A DNA stretch of 64,000 bases from Candidatus Pelagibacter giovannonii (GCF_012276695.1 NZ_CP038852.1:124001-188000), one strand, 5' to 3'; positions 53,503 to 64,000 are shown, counted from the stretch's first letter. Numbers and translations: made by a program. Notes: generated from the sequence alone by a model not told the origin.

Positions 53503-54057
53503 CTATTTAAAGCTGATAATTTTATCTGGGTTAGAAACAGAGCCGTTATTATTTTGATCACCTCTTTTAATTTTATCTACTATCTCCATCCCTTCAATAA
53601 CTTTACCAAAAACAGTGTATTGTCTATCTAGGAATGATGCTTCTTTGAAACAAATAAAGAATTGACTGTTAGCACTGTTTGGATCTTGTGATCTCGCCAT
53701 AGATAAGGTTCCTCTTTCATGAGGCAAGTCGCTGAATTCTTCTTTAAGATCAGGTAAATCAGAGCCACCCATACCTGCTCTTTTTAAATCAAATTGATCA
53801 TTAGAAGAATTACCAAACTGTACGTCACCTGTTTGAGCCATAAAACCATCAATTACTCTGTGAAATACAACACCATCATATTTACCATCTTTTGCTAATT
53901 GTTTAATTCTTTTAACATGGTTAGGTGCCACTTCTTCAAAAAGCTCTATCTTAATATCTCCATCTTTAAGTTTTAAAATCATTATATTCTCCTCTGCGAT
54001 TATATTATTGGTTAGTATAAAAAATAAAATTAAAAATTTTGTTATAAATTTATTCAT
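53503..54057 (-). CDS. Peptidyl-prolyl cis-trans isomerase (cyclophilin), exported form
   Basis: A cyclophilin-type prolyl isomerase of 184 residues. The first ~21 residues ('MNKFITKFLILFFILTNNII') form a signal peptide, so the full product is periplasmic. The core has 'VVFHRVIDGFMAQTGD', 'RGTLSMARSQDPNSANSQFF' and 'FGKVIEGMEIVDKI'. An internal in-frame ATG at 53982 is preceded by a perfect AGGAG with 6-nt spacing and would give a cytoplasmic form starting 'MILKLKDGDIKIEL'. It lies between coaD and tgt and overlaps coaD by 8 bp. Confidence 0.93.
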   Translation of the reverse strand: MNKFITKFLILFFILTNNIIAEENIMILKLKDGDIKIELFEEVAPNHVKRIKQLAKDGKYDGVVFHRVIDGFMAQTGDVQFGNSSNDQFDLKRAGMGGSDLPDLKEEFSDLPHERGTLSMARSQDPNSANSQFFICFKEASFLDRQYTVFGKVIEGMEIVDKIKRGDQNNNGSVSNPDKIISFK

Positions 54058-54544
54058 ATTTCTCTTTTAAAGACTTTATTGTGCTTTTTGTAGTAAATTT
54101 TTTTGTATCACCTTTTAGTCTCACTATTTCTTTAACAAATCTTGATGAAATAATTTGATTTTCAACATCAGACATTAAAAAAATCGTTTCAATATTGTTA
54201 TTCAATTTTCTATTCATTCCAGCTAATTGAAATTCATATTCAAAATCAGAGACAGCTCTTAGACCTCTTAAAATAATATTAGATTTGTATTTTTTGCACA
54301 AATCCGTCGTTAATGATGTAAATGAAATAACTTCAATTTTTTTTTTATCAAACCTTAAATCAACAAATAGAGCTTTTTTAATTAACTGTATCCTTTCAAG
54401 TGAATTGAAAAGATAATTTTTATTAGTGCCATCAGAAACAGCAATAATAATCTTATCAAATAATTTTAAAGCTTTTTTAATAACGTCAATATGACCAAAG
54501 GTAATTGGGTCAAATGTTCCTGGATATACAGCGACTTTTTTCAT
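54050..54544 (-). CDS. coaD: Phosphopantetheine adenylyltransferase
   Basis: CoaD adenylates 4'-phosphopantetheine in coenzyme A synthesis. The nucleotidyl-transferase motif is 'AVYPGTFDPITFGHIDVI' and the second motif is 'NIILRGLRAVSDFEYEFQLA', followed by 'FLMSDVENQIISSRFVKEI'. Length is 164 residues. Its ATG shares one base with the gyrA stop, and it overlaps the cyclophilin by 8 bp, in the usual gyrA-coaD-ppi order. Confidence 0.96.
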   Translation of the reverse strand: MKKVAVYPGTFDPITFGHIDVIKKALKLFDKIIIAVSDGTNKNYLFNSLERIQLIKKALFVDLRFDKKKIEVISFTSLTTDLCKKYKSNIILRGLRAVSDFEYEFQLAGMNRKLNNNIETIFLMSDVENQIISSRFVKEIVRLKGDTKKFTTKSTIKSLKEKYE

Positions 54545-57093
54545 TACTCCAAGTTATCATCAATTTTTATTGCTGAAACAACTTTTTCATCACCAGATAA
54601 TTTGATAATTCTTACACCTTGAGTATTTCTCCCTGCTGTTCTGATTTCTTTCACAGCGACTCTAATTACTCTTCCTTTGTTTGTTGAAATTATTACATCA
54701 TCAACTTCAATAACTGGAAAAGACGAACATATGCTCCCATTTCTAGGTGAGTTAATTATTCCGATAATACCTTTCCCACCTCTATTAGTAACTCTATATT
54801 CTTTGTTCAAAGTTTTTTTACCGAAACCATTTTCAGTAATTGATAGAACAAATCTTTCTTCAGAATTAGAATCTTTTTTTACTTTTTCTTTATTTGTTAT
54901 TGAAAGAGAAACAATTTCATCATTAGGTGATAACTCTATACCTTTAATACCTTTGGATGATCTACCTTTAAATACTCTTAGTTTCTTTGATTCAAATCTT
55001 ATACATTTACCATTTTTTGTGCTTAACATTACATCTTGATCATCTTTACAAATTTCAACACCCACAATTTTATCATTAGGATCTAATTTTATTGCAATTT
55101 TTCCAGCTGAATTTATTGAAGAAAAATCCTCTAGACTATTTTTTCTAACCTTGCCTTTTGCAGTTGCAAAAACAATTTGAAGATTTTTCATATCACTTTC
55201 ATCATCAGGGAAGGGCATGATTGAGCTGATAGATTGATGATTTTTTAATGGTAAAATGTTAAATAGAGATTTACCCTTTGATGTAGTTGATCCCTCTGGT
55301 ATTTTCCAAGCTTTAATTTTGTAGACAAGTCCCTCTGTTGAAAAGAAAAGAACAGAAGTATGTGTGCTAACTGATAGAGTTTGCACCACTGAATCTTCAT
55401 CTCTTGTTGTGATACCAGATTTTCCTTTACCACCTCTTTTTTGTTGTTTAACACTGCTTAATGCCCCTCTTTTAATATACCCCTGAAGGGTAACTGTAAT
55501 AATAACCGTCTCTTTGTGTATTGTCTCTTCAATATCGTAGTTTAAAATGGCATCTATAATTTTAGTTCTTCTTGGAACAGCAAACTTTTCTTTAATAGTT
55601 TTAAGCTCTTCACTAATTACGTTTAAAAGTTCTTTTTTAGAATTAATTATTTTCTTATATCCTTTAATAAGATCAGCTAATTTTTTGATCTCAACTTCTA
55701 TTTCATTAATACCTAGAGCTGTAAGTTTTTGAAGTCTAAGTTCTAAAATAGCAATTACCTGCGGATCAGTTAATGAGTATAAATTTTTTCTTTTTTTGCC
55801 TTCAACAAGCGAAATTAACTTTAAAGATTTATTAATTTTCCACTTAGTGTTTAATAATGATTTTTTAGCATCATCAGGAGTTTTTGAAGACCGTATAATT
55901 TTTATAATTTTATCTAAATTCTCAACAGATACTGATAACCCAATCAAAATGTGAGCCCTATCTTCTGCTTTTTTTAAATCAAATTTAGTTTTCTTGATAA
56001 CAACATCTTCACGAAATGTTAAAAAATTTGTTAAAAATTCTTTTAAATTACAAATCTTAGGTTTGCCATCAACAATTGCTAAAGTATTAAAACCAAAAGA
56101 ACTCTCTATTGAAGTATTTTTATAGAGTAATCGTTTAATAGTTTCTGGTTCAACACCATTTCTCAAATCAATTGCTACTCTAATCCCTTCTCTGTTAGAT
56201 TCATCTCTAATATCTTTTATTCCTTCTATTTTTTTCTCTCTAACGAGTTGAGCAATTCTTTCATTTAAGACTGATTTGTTTACTTGATACGGTACAGATG
56301 TAATAACTAGTCTTTCTCTTCCGTTTTTTTGTGCTTCAACACTAATTTCACCTCTAATTTTAAATGAACCACGACCCACATTATATCCAGCTTTAATAAT
56401 TTCTTTTCCAATGATGATACCACCTGTTGGAAAATCAGGGCCTGGTATGTGTTTCATTAATTCTTTAACCTTAATATCTTTATTTTCAATTAAGGCTAAT
56501 GTTCCATCAATGATTTCACCAAGGTTATGTGGAGGTATACTTGTTGCCATTCCAACTGCAATACCACCAGCTCCATTAACTAATAAATTGGGATATTGAG
56601 CAGGTAAAACAGATGGTTCTTTTTCTGTTTCATCGTAATTACTCTTATATTCGATAGTATCTTTTTCGATATCGTCTATTAAATATTGTGAAACTTTAGC
56701 TAACCTTGTCTCTGTATATCTCATAGCTGCAGCTGGATCACCATCAATAGATCCAAAGTTACCTTGACCTTGTACAAGAGGTAGGCTCATAGAAAAATCC
56801 TGAACCATTCTTACAAGAGCGTCATAAACAGACTGGTCTCCATGTGGATGATATTTACCAATAACATCTCCAACTATTCTTGCAGATTTTCTAAATTGTT
56901 TTGACCAATCGTAGCCACCTTTATACATGGCAAACAATATTCTTCTATGAACAGGTTTAAGTCCATCTCTGACATCAGGAAGAGCCCTACTCACAATTAC
57001 ACTCATTGCATATGATAAGTACGATGAGCTCATCTCATCATGCATTGATATGAGTTTAATATTTTTGTCTTTAGATATTTCTGTGTCTTTCAT
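54544..57093 (-). CDS. gyrA: DNA gyrase subunit A
   Basis: GyrA carries the DNA-cleavage tyrosine of gyrase. The catalytic Tyr is Y126 in '[14 protein letters not shown]'. The quinolone-determining helix reads '[16 protein letters not shown]', with Gln (Q87) at the position equivalent to E. coli S83. The C-terminal wrapping domain has six-blade repeats and the GyrA box '[13 protein letters not shown]', which marks it as gyrase rather than ParC. Length is 849 residues. It is downstream of ssb and ends within the coaD start. Confidence 0.97.
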   Translation of the reverse strand: MKDTEISKDKNIKLISMHDEMSSSYLSYAMSVIVSRALPDVRDGLKPVHRRILFAMYKGGYDWSKQFRKSARIVGDVIGKYHPHGDQSVYDALVRMVQDFSMSLPLVQGQGNFGSIDGDPAAAMRYTETRLAKVSQYLIDDIEKDTIEYKSNYDETEKEPSVLPAQYPNLLVNGAGGIAVGMATSIPPHNLGEIIDGTLALIENKDIKVKELMKHIPGPDFPTGGIIIGKEIIKAGYNVGRGSFKIRGEISVEAQKNGRERLVITSVPYQVNKSVLNERIAQLVREKKIEGIKDIRDESNREGIRVAIDLRNGVEPETIKRLLYKNTSIESSFGFNTLAIVDGKPKICNLKEFLTNFLTFREDVVIKKTKFDLKKAEDRAHILIGLSVSVENLDKIIKIIRSSKTPDDAKKSLLNTKWKINKSLKLISLVEGKKRKNLYSLTDPQVIAILELRLQKLTALGINEIEVEIKKLADLIKGYKKIINSKKELLNVISEELKTIKEKFAVPRRTKIIDAILNYDIEETIHKETVIITVTLQGYIKRGALSSVKQQKRGGKGKSGITTRDEDSVVQTLSVSTHTSVLFFSTEGLVYKIKAWKIPEGSTTSKGKSLFNILPLKNHQSISSIMPFPDDESDMKNLQIVFATAKGKVRKNSLEDFSSINSAGKIAIKLDPNDKIVGVEICKDDQDVMLSTKNGKCIRFESKKLRVFKGRSSKGIKGIELSPNDEIVSLSITNKEKVKKDSNSEERFVLSITENGFGKKTLNKEYRVTNRGGKGIIGIINSPRNGSICSSFPVIEVDDVIISTNKGRVIRVAVKEIRTAGRNTQGVRIIKLSGDEKVVSAIKIDDNLE

Positions 57094-57098
57094 AGAAA

Positions 57099-57560
57099 CT
57101 AAAATGGAATTTCGTCATCCATATCATTTGAAGCTTGGGGACTGTCTTCAAAATTATTAGCAGGTGCTTGGGTATTATCATTCTGTATTCCGCCACCACC
57201 AGTATTACCGCCACCTAACATTGTTAGGGAAGAGTTATATCCTTGAATTACAATTTCTGTAGAATACTTGTCTTGTCCAGATTGTTCATCTTTCCATTTT
57301 CTAGTAGTTATTTGTCCCTCAACATAAATCTGTGCACCCTTTTTTAAATATTGTTGAACAACATTTACTAACCCGTCATTGAATACAACTATTCGGTGCC
57401 ACTCAGTCTTTTCTTTTTTTTCACCTGTCGTCTTGTCTTTCCAGGACTGACTTGTTGCTAAGCTTAATCTTGCAACACTTTTGCCATTTACCATTTGTTT
57501 AATTTCAGGGTCTGCGCCTAAACGCCCAATTAATAATACTTTATTTAAACTTCCAGCCAT
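57099..57560 (-). CDS. ssb: Single-stranded DNA-binding protein
   Basis: SSB coats single-stranded DNA and recruits repair proteins. The OB fold is clear ('[20 protein letters not shown]', '[20 protein letters not shown]', '[11 protein letters not shown]'), a glycine/asparagine-rich linker follows, and the protein-interaction tip 'MDDEIPF' is intact. Length is 153 residues. It is divergent from uvrA across an 89-bp AT-rich gap, the normal ssb-uvrA arrangement. Confidence 0.97.
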   Translation of the reverse strand: MAGSLNKVLLIGRLGADPEIKQMVNGKSVARLSLATSQSWKDKTTGEKKEKTEWHRIVVFNDGLVNVVQQYLKKGAQIYVEGQITTRKWKDEQSGQDKYSTEIVIQGYNSSLTMLGGGNTGGGGIQNDNTQAPANNFEDSPQASNDMDDEIPF

Positions 57561-57649
57561 AATATTTTATAAGTGTTTATTTATTTAATTAGTTTTATAT
57601 CACAATATAAACTCAATATTAATTTTATTAATTTAAAGCAACTAAAATT

Positions 57650-60529
57650 ATGATCAAAAAGATAGTTATTAAGGGCGCAAAGGAGCATAATTTAAAGAAT
57701 GTTTCTGTAGAAATACCCAAAGATCAATTTGTTGTAATTACTGGACTTTCTGGTTCTGGAAAATCTTCATTAGCATTTGATACTATCTATGCTGAGGGGC
57801 AAAGAAGATATGTTGAAAGTTTATCTGCCTATGCTCGTCAATTTTTAGATAAAATGAAAAAACCTAACGTTGATCTTATTGAGGGATTGAGTCCTGCAAT
57901 AGCAATTGAACAAAAAAATACATCAAAGAACCCAAGATCCACTGTCGCTACTGTTACAGAAATTTATGACTACATGAGAGTACTTTATGCAAGAGCTGGT
58001 GTACCCTACTCACCATTTACTGGTAAACCAATAACATCACAAACAATTACACAGATTGTTGATTTAATAAAAAAACTTCCCAAAAAATCTACAATTTATA
58101 TCTATTCACCTGTAGTACGCGGTCGTAAAGGTGAATATAAAAAAGATATATTAAGTTATAAAAGAAGAGGCTTTAGAAAAATTAAAATTGATGAAGTTCT
58201 TTATGACATAGATAATGCTCCAGAATTAGATAAAAAACTCAAGCATGATATATCTGTTTTAATTGATAGAATTGTTTTGAACTCAAATCTTGGAAATCGT
58301 TTAGCTGAAAGTATTGAGACAGCTGTAAATTTGTCAAATGGCCTTGTGTTTGTTGAATATGAAGATGAAACATTACCTCAGAAATTTAGAAAAATTGAAA
58401 AATTAATTTATTCTACAAAATTTGCATGTCCTGAAAGTGGTTTTACAATCGAAGAAATTGAACCAAGACTTTTTTCTTTTAATAGTCCGTATGGAGCGTG
58501 CGCTGAGTGTGAAGGAATTGGTATAAAATTAAATGTAGATCCAAATTTAGTAGTTCCTGATGAAAAAAAAAGTATAGCAGATGGTGCTATAGAACCATGG
58601 GCCAAATCAACAACGCTATATTATGCTCAAACTTTAGCTTCAATTTCTAAACACTATGGATTTTCTTTAGATGAAAGATGGAAAAAATTACCCAAAAAAT
58701 TTAAAGATGTAATTTTATTTGGATCAGACGAAGAAGAAATAAAATTTATCTATGATGATGGGTATGAAAAATACTCTCATAAGAAAACTTTTGAGGGTGT
58801 TATAAATAATCTTGAAAGAAGATTTCTTGAATCTGATAGTGAATGGAAAAGAGAAGCAATAGCTGAATATCAATCTGATTCTGCATGTGAAGGCTGTGAG
58901 GGTAATAGATTAAAAGAAGAAGCTTTGTGTGTTAAAATTGATGATCAAAATATAAGCGATGTTACAAAAAAATCTATATTAGATGCTGCTAATTGGTTTA
59001 AGGGTTTGGAGAAAAATCTTGATAAAAGACAATTTAAGATAGCAGAACATATTCTAAAAGAAATTAATGAGAGATTAACGTTTCTTCTAAATGTTGGTCT
59101 TGAGTATCTTACTTTATCAAGGGAGTCAGGTACACTTTCTGGAGGTGAAGCACAGAGAATTAGGCTTGCCTCACAAATTGGTTCAGGATTAACAGGAGTA
59201 TTATACGTCCTAGATGAACCTTCTATAGGATTACACCAAAAAGATAATGTTAAATTAATTAATGCATTAAAAAGACTTAGAGATCTTGGAAACACAGTAA
59301 TCGTTGTTGAGCATGACACCGAAACTATGGAGAACGCTGATCACATAATAGATTTAGGACCCGAAGCTGGTACTAACGGAGGTGAAATTATTGCTCAAGG
59401 TACTTATAACGAGATACTTAAAAATAAAAATAGTATCACTGGTCAATACCTATCACATAAGAAATATATAGAAATCCCAAGAACTAGAAGACTAGCAAAA
59501 AATGGAAGGTTTGTGGAAATTAATGGTGCTAGTGGAAATAATTTGAATAACGTTAATCTTAAGATTCCAACAGGAAGCTTTACCTGCGTAACTGGAGTTT
59601 CTGGAAGTGGTAAGTCTACATTAATATTACAAACATTATATCATGCATTAAATTTAACCTTGAACAATAAAGCTAGAAAAGTTCCAAAAGCATTTAAAGG
59701 CTATAAGGGTGTTGAACTTATTGATAAGATAATTGATATAGATCAATCTCCTATTGGAAGAACACCAAGATCAAATCCAGCAACTTACACTGGTGCTTTT
59801 GGCCCTATTCGAGATTGGTTTACTGCACTACCTGAATCTAAAACAAGAGGATACAAGCCAGGAAGGTTTTCATTTAATGTTAAAGGTGGAAGATGTGAAG
59901 CTTGTGAGGGTGATGGAGTAATTACATACGAAATGCATTTCTTACCTGATGTATATATTCAATGTGATGAATGCAAGGGAACTAGGTACAACAGAGAAAC
60001 TCTTGAAATAAAATTTAAAGATAAAAGTATTGCTGATGTTTTAAATATGTCAGTTGATGAAGGATGTGAATATTTTGAAAACATTTCAAATATTAAAACA
60101 AAGCTATTAACATTAAAAAAAGTAGGACTTGGATATATTAAAATTGGACAGCAGGCTACAACACTATCCGGTGGTGAGGCTCAACGTATTAAGCTAGCGA
60201 AAGAACTATCAAAAAGATCTACGGGAAGAACTATGTACATATTAGATGAACCGACTACAGGTCTTCATCAGCATGATATTAAAAAACTATTAGAAATATT
60301 GCACACATTTGTAGCTCTTGGAAATACTGTTGTTGTTATTGAACATAATTTAGATGTCATTAAAACTGCGGACTATATTGTGGATATGGGTCCTGAGGGT
60401 GGTGTTAAAGGTGGAAATATTATCGCAGAGGGGAAACCAGAGGACATTATCAAAATTAAAGGTAGTTATACTGGCGAATTTTTAAAACCTATGCTGGAAG
60501 AAAAATTTAAAAAGAAGTTAAAAATTTAG
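57650..60529 (+). CDS. uvrA: Excinuclease ABC subunit A
   Basis: UvrA finds DNA lesions for nucleotide excision repair. Two ABC ATPase halves are present, with P-loops '[20 protein letters not shown]' and '[19 protein letters not shown]' and signature motifs '[20 protein letters not shown]' and '[19 protein letters not shown]'. Zinc cysteines occur in '[17 protein letters not shown]' and '[20 protein letters not shown]'. One CxxC of the insertion reads '[18 protein letters not shown]', with Ser instead of the second Cys, which I believe is common in alphaproteobacteria. Length is 959. Confidence 0.97.
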   Translation: MIKKIVIKGAKEHNLKNVSVEIPKDQFVVITGLSGSGKSSLAFDTIYAEGQRRYVESLSAYARQFLDKMKKPNVDLIEGLSPAIAIEQKNTSKNPRSTVATVTEIYDYMRVLYARAGVPYSPFTGKPITSQTITQIVDLIKKLPKKSTIYIYSPVVRGRKGEYKKDILSYKRRGFRKIKIDEVLYDIDNAPELDKKLKHDISVLIDRIVLNSNLGNRLAESIETAVNLSNGLVFVEYEDETLPQKFRKIEKLIYSTKFACPESGFTIEEIEPRLFSFNSPYGACAECEGIGIKLNVDPNLVVPDEKKSIADGAIEPWAKSTTLYYAQTLASISKHYGFSLDERWKKLPKKFKDVILFGSDEEEIKFIYDDGYEKYSHKKTFEGVINNLERRFLESDSEWKREAIAEYQSDSACEGCEGNRLKEEALCVKIDDQNISDVTKKSILDAANWFKGLEKNLDKRQFKIAEHILKEINERLTFLLNVGLEYLTLSRESGTLSGGEAQRIRLASQIGSGLTGVLYVLDEPSIGLHQKDNVKLINALKRLRDLGNTVIVVEHDTETMENADHIIDLGPEAGTNGGEIIAQGTYNEILKNKNSITGQYLSHKKYIEIPRTRRLAKNGRFVEINGASGNNLNNVNLKIPTGSFTCVTGVSGSGKSTLILQTLYHALNLTLNNKARKVPKAFKGYKGVELIDKIIDIDQSPIGRTPRSNPATYTGAFGPIRDWFTALPESKTRGYKPGRFSFNVKGGRCEACEGDGVITYEMHFLPDVYIQCDECKGTRYNRETLEIKFKDKSIADVLNMSVDEGCEYFENISNIKTKLLTLKKVGLGYIKIGQQATTLSGGEAQRIKLAKELSKRSTGRTMYILDEPTTGLHQHDIKKLLEILHTFVALGNTVVVIEHNLDVIKTADYIVDMGPEGGVKGGNIIAEGKPEDIIKIKGSYTGEFLKPMLEEKFKKKLKI

Positions 60530-60544
60530 ACAATTAGTGTATAA

Positions 60545-61150
60545 ATGATTCTAATTATGGGTAATTTACTAACATCACTTCCAAAAACTATTCACGCATC
60601 ATTAGCCTTAGCTATAATCCTATTTCTTGGATTATTTTATGGTAATGGTGGTTTTGATTTTGATACAATTTTTTGGAGTTGGTTAACAAGATTTATTCAT
60701 GTAACGGTTGCTATAATGTGGATTGGTTTGCTTTGGTATTTTAACTTTGTACAAATTCCAAATATGCCAAAAATTCCTGACGAACAAAAACCTGCTATAG
60801 GCAAAGTTATAGCTCCAGCTGCATTATTTTATTTTAGATATGCTGCATTACTGACAGTTCTGTCAGGATTAATTTTAGCTTATCTGAATGGTTATTTACA
60901 CGATGCTATGACATTAGGTGGTGGTGGAAAAAATACTGCTATCGGTATTGGTATGTGGCTTGGTTTATATATGGCTTATAATGTTTGGTTTATAATTTGG
61001 CCAAATCAAAAAAAAGCACTAGGGATTGTTGAGTGTGAACCTGATGTTAAAGCAAAATCGGCAAGAACAGCAATGTTGTTTTCAAGAACAAATACTCTTT
61101 TATCGATACCAATGTTACTTTCAATGGTAGCAGCTCAAAACCTTTATTAA
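60545..61150 (+). CDS. PuuD-like (urate hydroxylase N-domain family) membrane protein
   Basis: A 201-residue protein with about five hydrophobic segments. 'IHVTVAIMWIGLLWYFNFVQ' and 'IPNMPKIPDEQKPAI' match the N-terminal membrane domain of PuuD/'urate oxidase N-terminal' proteins. The C-terminal cytochrome c domain of full PuuD is missing, and no CXXCH occurs. A redox or transport role in the inner membrane is possible but unproven. It follows uvrA by 15 bp and converges on secF across 2 bp. A second possible start is the ATG at 60557. Confidence 0.65.
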   Translation: MILIMGNLLTSLPKTIHASLALAIILFLGLFYGNGGFDFDTIFWSWLTRFIHVTVAIMWIGLLWYFNFVQIPNMPKIPDEQKPAIGKVIAPAALFYFRYAALLTVLSGLILAYLNGYLHDAMTLGGGGKNTAIGIGMWLGLYMAYNVWFIIWPNQKKALGIVECEPDVKAKSARTAMLFSRTNTLLSIPMLLSMVAAQNLY

Positions 61151-61152
61151 AT

Positions 61153-62040
61153 TTATTCTGTATCTTCTTTTAGGATTGTTTTTTGTGAAACTCTAAGCTT
61201 CACAAGTATTGGATTAGCTATATAAATTGAAGAATAAGTTCCAAAAATAACACCCATAATCATAGCTAGAGAAAAACCTTTTAATATTTCTCCACCAAAT
61301 AAATAAATTGAAACTAAAGCAAGTAATGTTGTGGCAGATGTTATTATAGTTCTAGAAAGAGTTTCATTAATTGAGATATTTGTAAGGTCATAAATTTTGA
61401 TATCAGAAAACTTTCTTAAATTTTCTCTAACTCTGTCGTAAATAACGACTGTATCGTTCATAGAGTAGCCAACTATAGTTAAAACTGCAGCTACTATTGA
61501 GAGATTTATTTCTAAACTAAATAGTGAAAAAAAACCTAGTGTTATAATGACATCGTGGAATAAAGCTAAAATAGCACCTAAACTAAATTGCCATTCGAAT
61601 CTTATCCATATGTAAAATAACATTGCAGCAAGAGATAGAGCAATTGCAATAATACCAGACTTTAATAATTCAGAGCTGACTTTTGGACCTACATTTTCAA
61701 CTCTTCTAAAATTAAAAGATCCACCTAAAGAAGAGGTTAGATCTTTTTTAATAATCTCAATAGCATTTGCACTAGTGTCTTTTTTCTCTATTTTAATTAA
61801 AAAGTCATTTTCATTACCAAATTTCTTAACGTTAAAATCGCCTAAATTCATATTATTGAAAGATTGTCTTAAGGAAGTAACATTAACACTTTTATCATTT
61901 GATCTTAGTTCGATTAGAGTGCCACCTTTAAAATCTACACCAAAATTCAGTCCTTTAAAAAATAATAACATGACAGATATTACCACTAGACTTAAAGAGA
62001 TGAGATTAAATAATTTATAAAATTTATTGAAATTAATCAT
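61153..62040 (-). CDS. secF: Protein translocase subunit SecF
   Basis: SecF pairs with SecD in the Sec translocon and uses the proton gradient to complete export. Six transmembrane segments, the D1 motif 'LNFGVDFKGGTLIELR' and the conserved 'VGYSMNDTVVIYDRVRENLR' and 'SINETLSRTIITSATTLLAL' are visible. Length is 295 residues. It follows secD with no spacer. Confidence 0.97.
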   Translation of the reverse strand: MINFNKFYKLFNLISLSLVVISVMLLFFKGLNFGVDFKGGTLIELRSNDKSVNVTSLRQSFNNMNLGDFNVKKFGNENDFLIKIEKKDTSANAIEIIKKDLTSSLGGSFNFRRVENVGPKVSSELLKSGIIAIALSLAAMLFYIWIRFEWQFSLGAILALFHDVIITLGFFSLFSLEINLSIVAAVLTIVGYSMNDTVVIYDRVRENLRKFSDIKIYDLTNISINETLSRTIITSATTLLALVSIYLFGGEILKGFSLAMIMGVIFGTYSSIYIANPILVKLRVSQKTILKEDTE

Positions 62041-63594
62041 TTATATTAGTCTAGTTTTTTCTTTATTTCTTACCACGTAAAGACCAGTTAGCATTCTTGC
62101 AATAAAATAAACTGAAAACAGTGTAGTAAAAATTCCTACAGCTAAGGTAACTGAAAAGCCTTTAACTGGGCCGGAGCCCATAAAGAATAAAATAATAGCT
62201 GCAATTAATGTAGTTATATTTGCATCTATAATTGCAGTTTTTGATTTTATATAACCTGTATCAAAGGCAATTATATTATTTTTTTCCTTTTTGCATTCTT
62301 CTTTAATTCTTTCAAAAATTAACACATTAGCATCAACCGCCATACCGACTGTTAAAATAATACCTGCTATTCCTGGAAGTGTTAATGTTGCTTCAAATAA
62401 AGTTAAAATACCAACTAAAAAGAATAAGTTAATTAACAGTGTTATATTAGCGATTAGACCAAATATTTTATATTTAAAAAACATAAAAATTATCACCAAT
62501 AAGAAACCAATCATAAGAGCAATAATCCCTGCATTAATAGAGTCTTGACCAAGGTCAGGTCCTACTGTTCTTTCTTCAATAATATTAAGTGGTGCTGGCA
62601 ATGCTCCTGATCTTAGAAGTAAAGCTAAATCAGTTGCAGATTGAAAAGTAAAATTTCCACTGATCTGGCCATTTCCACTTGCTATAGTTTCCCTGATTAC
62701 TGGAGCACTAACAATTTTACCATCTAAAACAATTGCTAATTGCTTGCCGATACCTGTACTGGTTGCTTTACCAAATCTTTTGGCCCCCACTCTATCAAGT
62801 GTAAATGATACTACTGTTTCGTTTGTTTGATTATTCATTTGTGGTTGAGCATCTAGTAAATTCTCACCGTTTAAGATTATTCTTTTACTAACCATTACTT
62901 CATTAGAGCCATCTTCGAACTGAAGTATTTCAGTTCCAAAAGTATCATTGCTATTTTGAGAAACAAATCTAAATGTCAAATTTGCAGTTTTTCCTAAAAG
63001 TGATTTTATACGCATGGGATCATCAAGACCAGGAAGTTCGACTAGAATTCTATTATTACCTCTTTTTAGTATATTGGGTTCATTTGTACCAACCTCATCA
63101 ACTCTTCTTCTAACTATTTCTATAGCTTGATCTTGTGAAGATGTTTTAATTTCAATAAGTCCATACTTAGATAGAGTTAGTATAAATTCATTATCTTGAA
63201 TATTTACATCAAACTGATGTGATTTATATTGAAAATAATATGGGTTAATATCACTTTCCTTATCAAGAAAAAAAGTTTCAACTAATTGAACATTCTCATT
63301 GGAAACATTAAATATTATTTTCTTATTTTTTATTCTTAGATCATTAAAAGTTACTTTCTTATCTTTTAAATAGTTTCTAATAACGGTAGTTGTGTTTTGT
63401 AATTTTTGAATTTCAACAGGACTGTTGTCTATTTCAAGTAATAGATATGATCCACCCTGTAAATCTAAACCTAGATTTATCTTTTTTGAAATAAAGCTAT
63501 CTTCAGAATTATGAAAATTTGATGCAGCAATAAAAATAAAAAAAAATGATACTAAAAAAACTAAGACAATTCTTAATTTAGAAAAGTATAACAC
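62041..63594 (-). CDS. secD: Protein translocase subunit SecD
   Basis: SecD is the larger partner of SecF. The N-terminus has one membrane segment, then 'KINLGLDLQGGSYLLLEID' (D1 motif), a periplasmic P1 region of about 250 residues with 'QDQAIEIVRRRVDEVGTNEP' and 'LVELPGLDDPMRI', and five C-terminal membrane helices including 'AGIILTVGMAVDANVLIFER'. Length is 517 residues. The order is yajC-secD-secF. Confidence 0.97.
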   Translation of the reverse strand: MLYFSKLRIVLVFLVSFFFIFIAASNFHNSEDSFISKKINLGLDLQGGSYLLLEIDNSPVEIQKLQNTTTVIRNYLKDKKVTFNDLRIKNKKIIFNVSNENVQLVETFFLDKESDINPYYFQYKSHQFDVNIQDNEFILTLSKYGLIEIKTSSQDQAIEIVRRRVDEVGTNEPNILKRGNNRILVELPGLDDPMRIKSLLGKTANLTFRFVSQNSNDTFGTEILQFEDGSNEVMVSKRIILNGENLLDAQPQMNNQTNETVVSFTLDRVGAKRFGKATSTGIGKQLAIVLDGKIVSAPVIRETIASGNGQISGNFTFQSATDLALLLRSGALPAPLNIIEERTVGPDLGQDSINAGIIALMIGFLLVIIFMFFKYKIFGLIANITLLINLFFLVGILTLFEATLTLPGIAGIILTVGMAVDANVLIFERIKEECKKEKNNIIAFDTGYIKSKTAIIDANITTLIAAIILFFMGSGPVKGFSVTLAVGIFTTLFSVYFIARMLTGLYVVRNKEKTRLI

Positions 63595-63606
63595 TTTGGT
63601 TTAATG

Positions 63607-63891
63607 TTATTTCTTTACTTCGGGGGAGTTGAGTAATCCTTGGATGCCTGTAGATTTGATAATTTCAACTTTAACGTTGTCAGCAATTTGCACTTCAACT
63701 TTTTCATTATCAATAATTCTTTCAACTGTTCCAATAATTCCAGCAGATGTTACGACCTTGTCTCCTCTAGATAAGTTTTCTACCATGGCTTTATGCTCTT
63801 TAACTTTCTTTTGTTGAGGTCTTATTAAAAAAAAGTAAAAAATAACAAAAATTAAAATTAGTGGTATAAATTGTCCTATTCCTGAGTCCAT
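63607..63891 (-). CDS. yajC: Preprotein translocase accessory subunit YajC
   Basis: YajC is a small single-span partner of SecDF. The membrane segment is 'FIPLILIFVIFYFFLIRPQQ', followed by 'KKVKEHKAMVENLSRGDKVV' and 'TSAGIIGTVERI', all typical. Length is 94 residues. A strong AGGAG site lies before its ATG. It is 12 bp upstream of secD. Confidence 0.96.
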   Translation of the reverse strand: MDSGIGQFIPLILIFVIFYFFLIRPQQKKVKEHKAMVENLSRGDKVVTSAGIIGTVERIIDNEKVEVQIADNVKVEIIKSTGIQGLLNSPEVKK

Positions 63892-63944
63892 TTTTCTCCT
63901 TGATTAAAGTGAATACTTACAACATCTATTAAATTAAAACAACT

Positions 63945-64000
63945 TTAAATCTTATTGATTTTCTCAATATTATTCATGTAAGGCCTTAAAACTTCAGGTA
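63945..64000 (-). CDS. serS: Seryl-tRNA synthetase, C-terminal end only
   Basis: Reading in from the window edge on the minus strand, the frame gives 'PEVLRPYMNNIEKINKI' and a TAA stop. The segment PEVLRPYM is the well-known last motif of seryl-tRNA synthetase. Only 18 complete codons, counting the stop, are inside the window. serS upstream of yajC-secD-secF is a common alphaproteobacterial arrangement, which supports the call despite the short length. Confidence 0.85.
   Translation of the reverse strand, partial: PEVLRPYMNNIEKINKI

Overview
The window is a gene-dense, strongly AT-rich stretch of bacterial chromosome. It looks like a SAR11-clade marine alphaproteobacterium (Pelagibacterales). 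The reasons are gene content (a mitochondrial-type NDUFS4 subunit, a CBP3-type cytochrome bc1 chaperone, SdhE, CtaA, a K+-independent H+-pyrophosphatase), alphaproteobacterial gene orders (ribD-ribE-ribBA-ribH-nusB-thiL; gyrA-coaD-ppi-tgt; serS-yajC-secD-secF), near-zero intergenic spacing, and a tandem SAM-II/SAM-V riboswitch in front of metY, an arrangement I recall from Pelagibacter. The species call is an inference; no database was searched.

Layout. 1-6367 (+): smpB (partial), folK, spoT, pyrE, pdxJ, acpS, lepB, rnc, recO, almost all overlapping. 6368-7357 (-): hemB. 7431-14780 (+): an Asp/Asn-hydroxylase-like protein, rpiB, glyA, nrdR, then the riboflavin genes (ribD is broken by a one-base shift in a T run), nusB and thiL. 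14867-20275: hppA, bamE divergent from a bc1 chaperone, rpmF-plsX-ihfA-merR-rpmG, and a chorismate mutase. 20318-28112: ctaA, metY with its riboswitches, rplM-rpsI, argC-lipoprotein-hom, and two transporters.

28113-33152 is the accessory-looking part. It holds a 526-bp non-coding gap, an alkyltransferase, a GNAT acetyltransferase, an unknown protein, a complete tyrosine recombinase with a strong promoter and a perfect palindrome at its start, a two-domain glycosyltransferase and a GIY-YIG protein, and it is bounded by tRNA-Glu. 33292-47988 is mostly minus-strand housekeeping (recJ, glpX, sbmA, NDUFS4, tRNA-Pro, tatD-metG-holB-tmk-dac-rlpA-mltB-rarD), interrupted by a plus-strand zinc-ribbon-nhaA-gpx group. 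48081-64000 holds tRNA-Ser, sdhE, recG, a DUF502 protein, an M48 peptidase, tRNA-Lys, tgt-ppi-coaD-gyrA-ssb, uvrA, a PuuD-like membrane protein, secF-secD-yajC and the end of serS.

I found no clear new multigene system. The signals most worth checking are molecular: a tgt that has lost two of its zinc ligands and its usual queA neighbour, the ribD frameshift, the recombinase promoter/palindrome, a possible dual-start cyclophilin, an NrdR with a CxC knuckle, and several genes missing from normally conserved clusters (era, fabH, queA).
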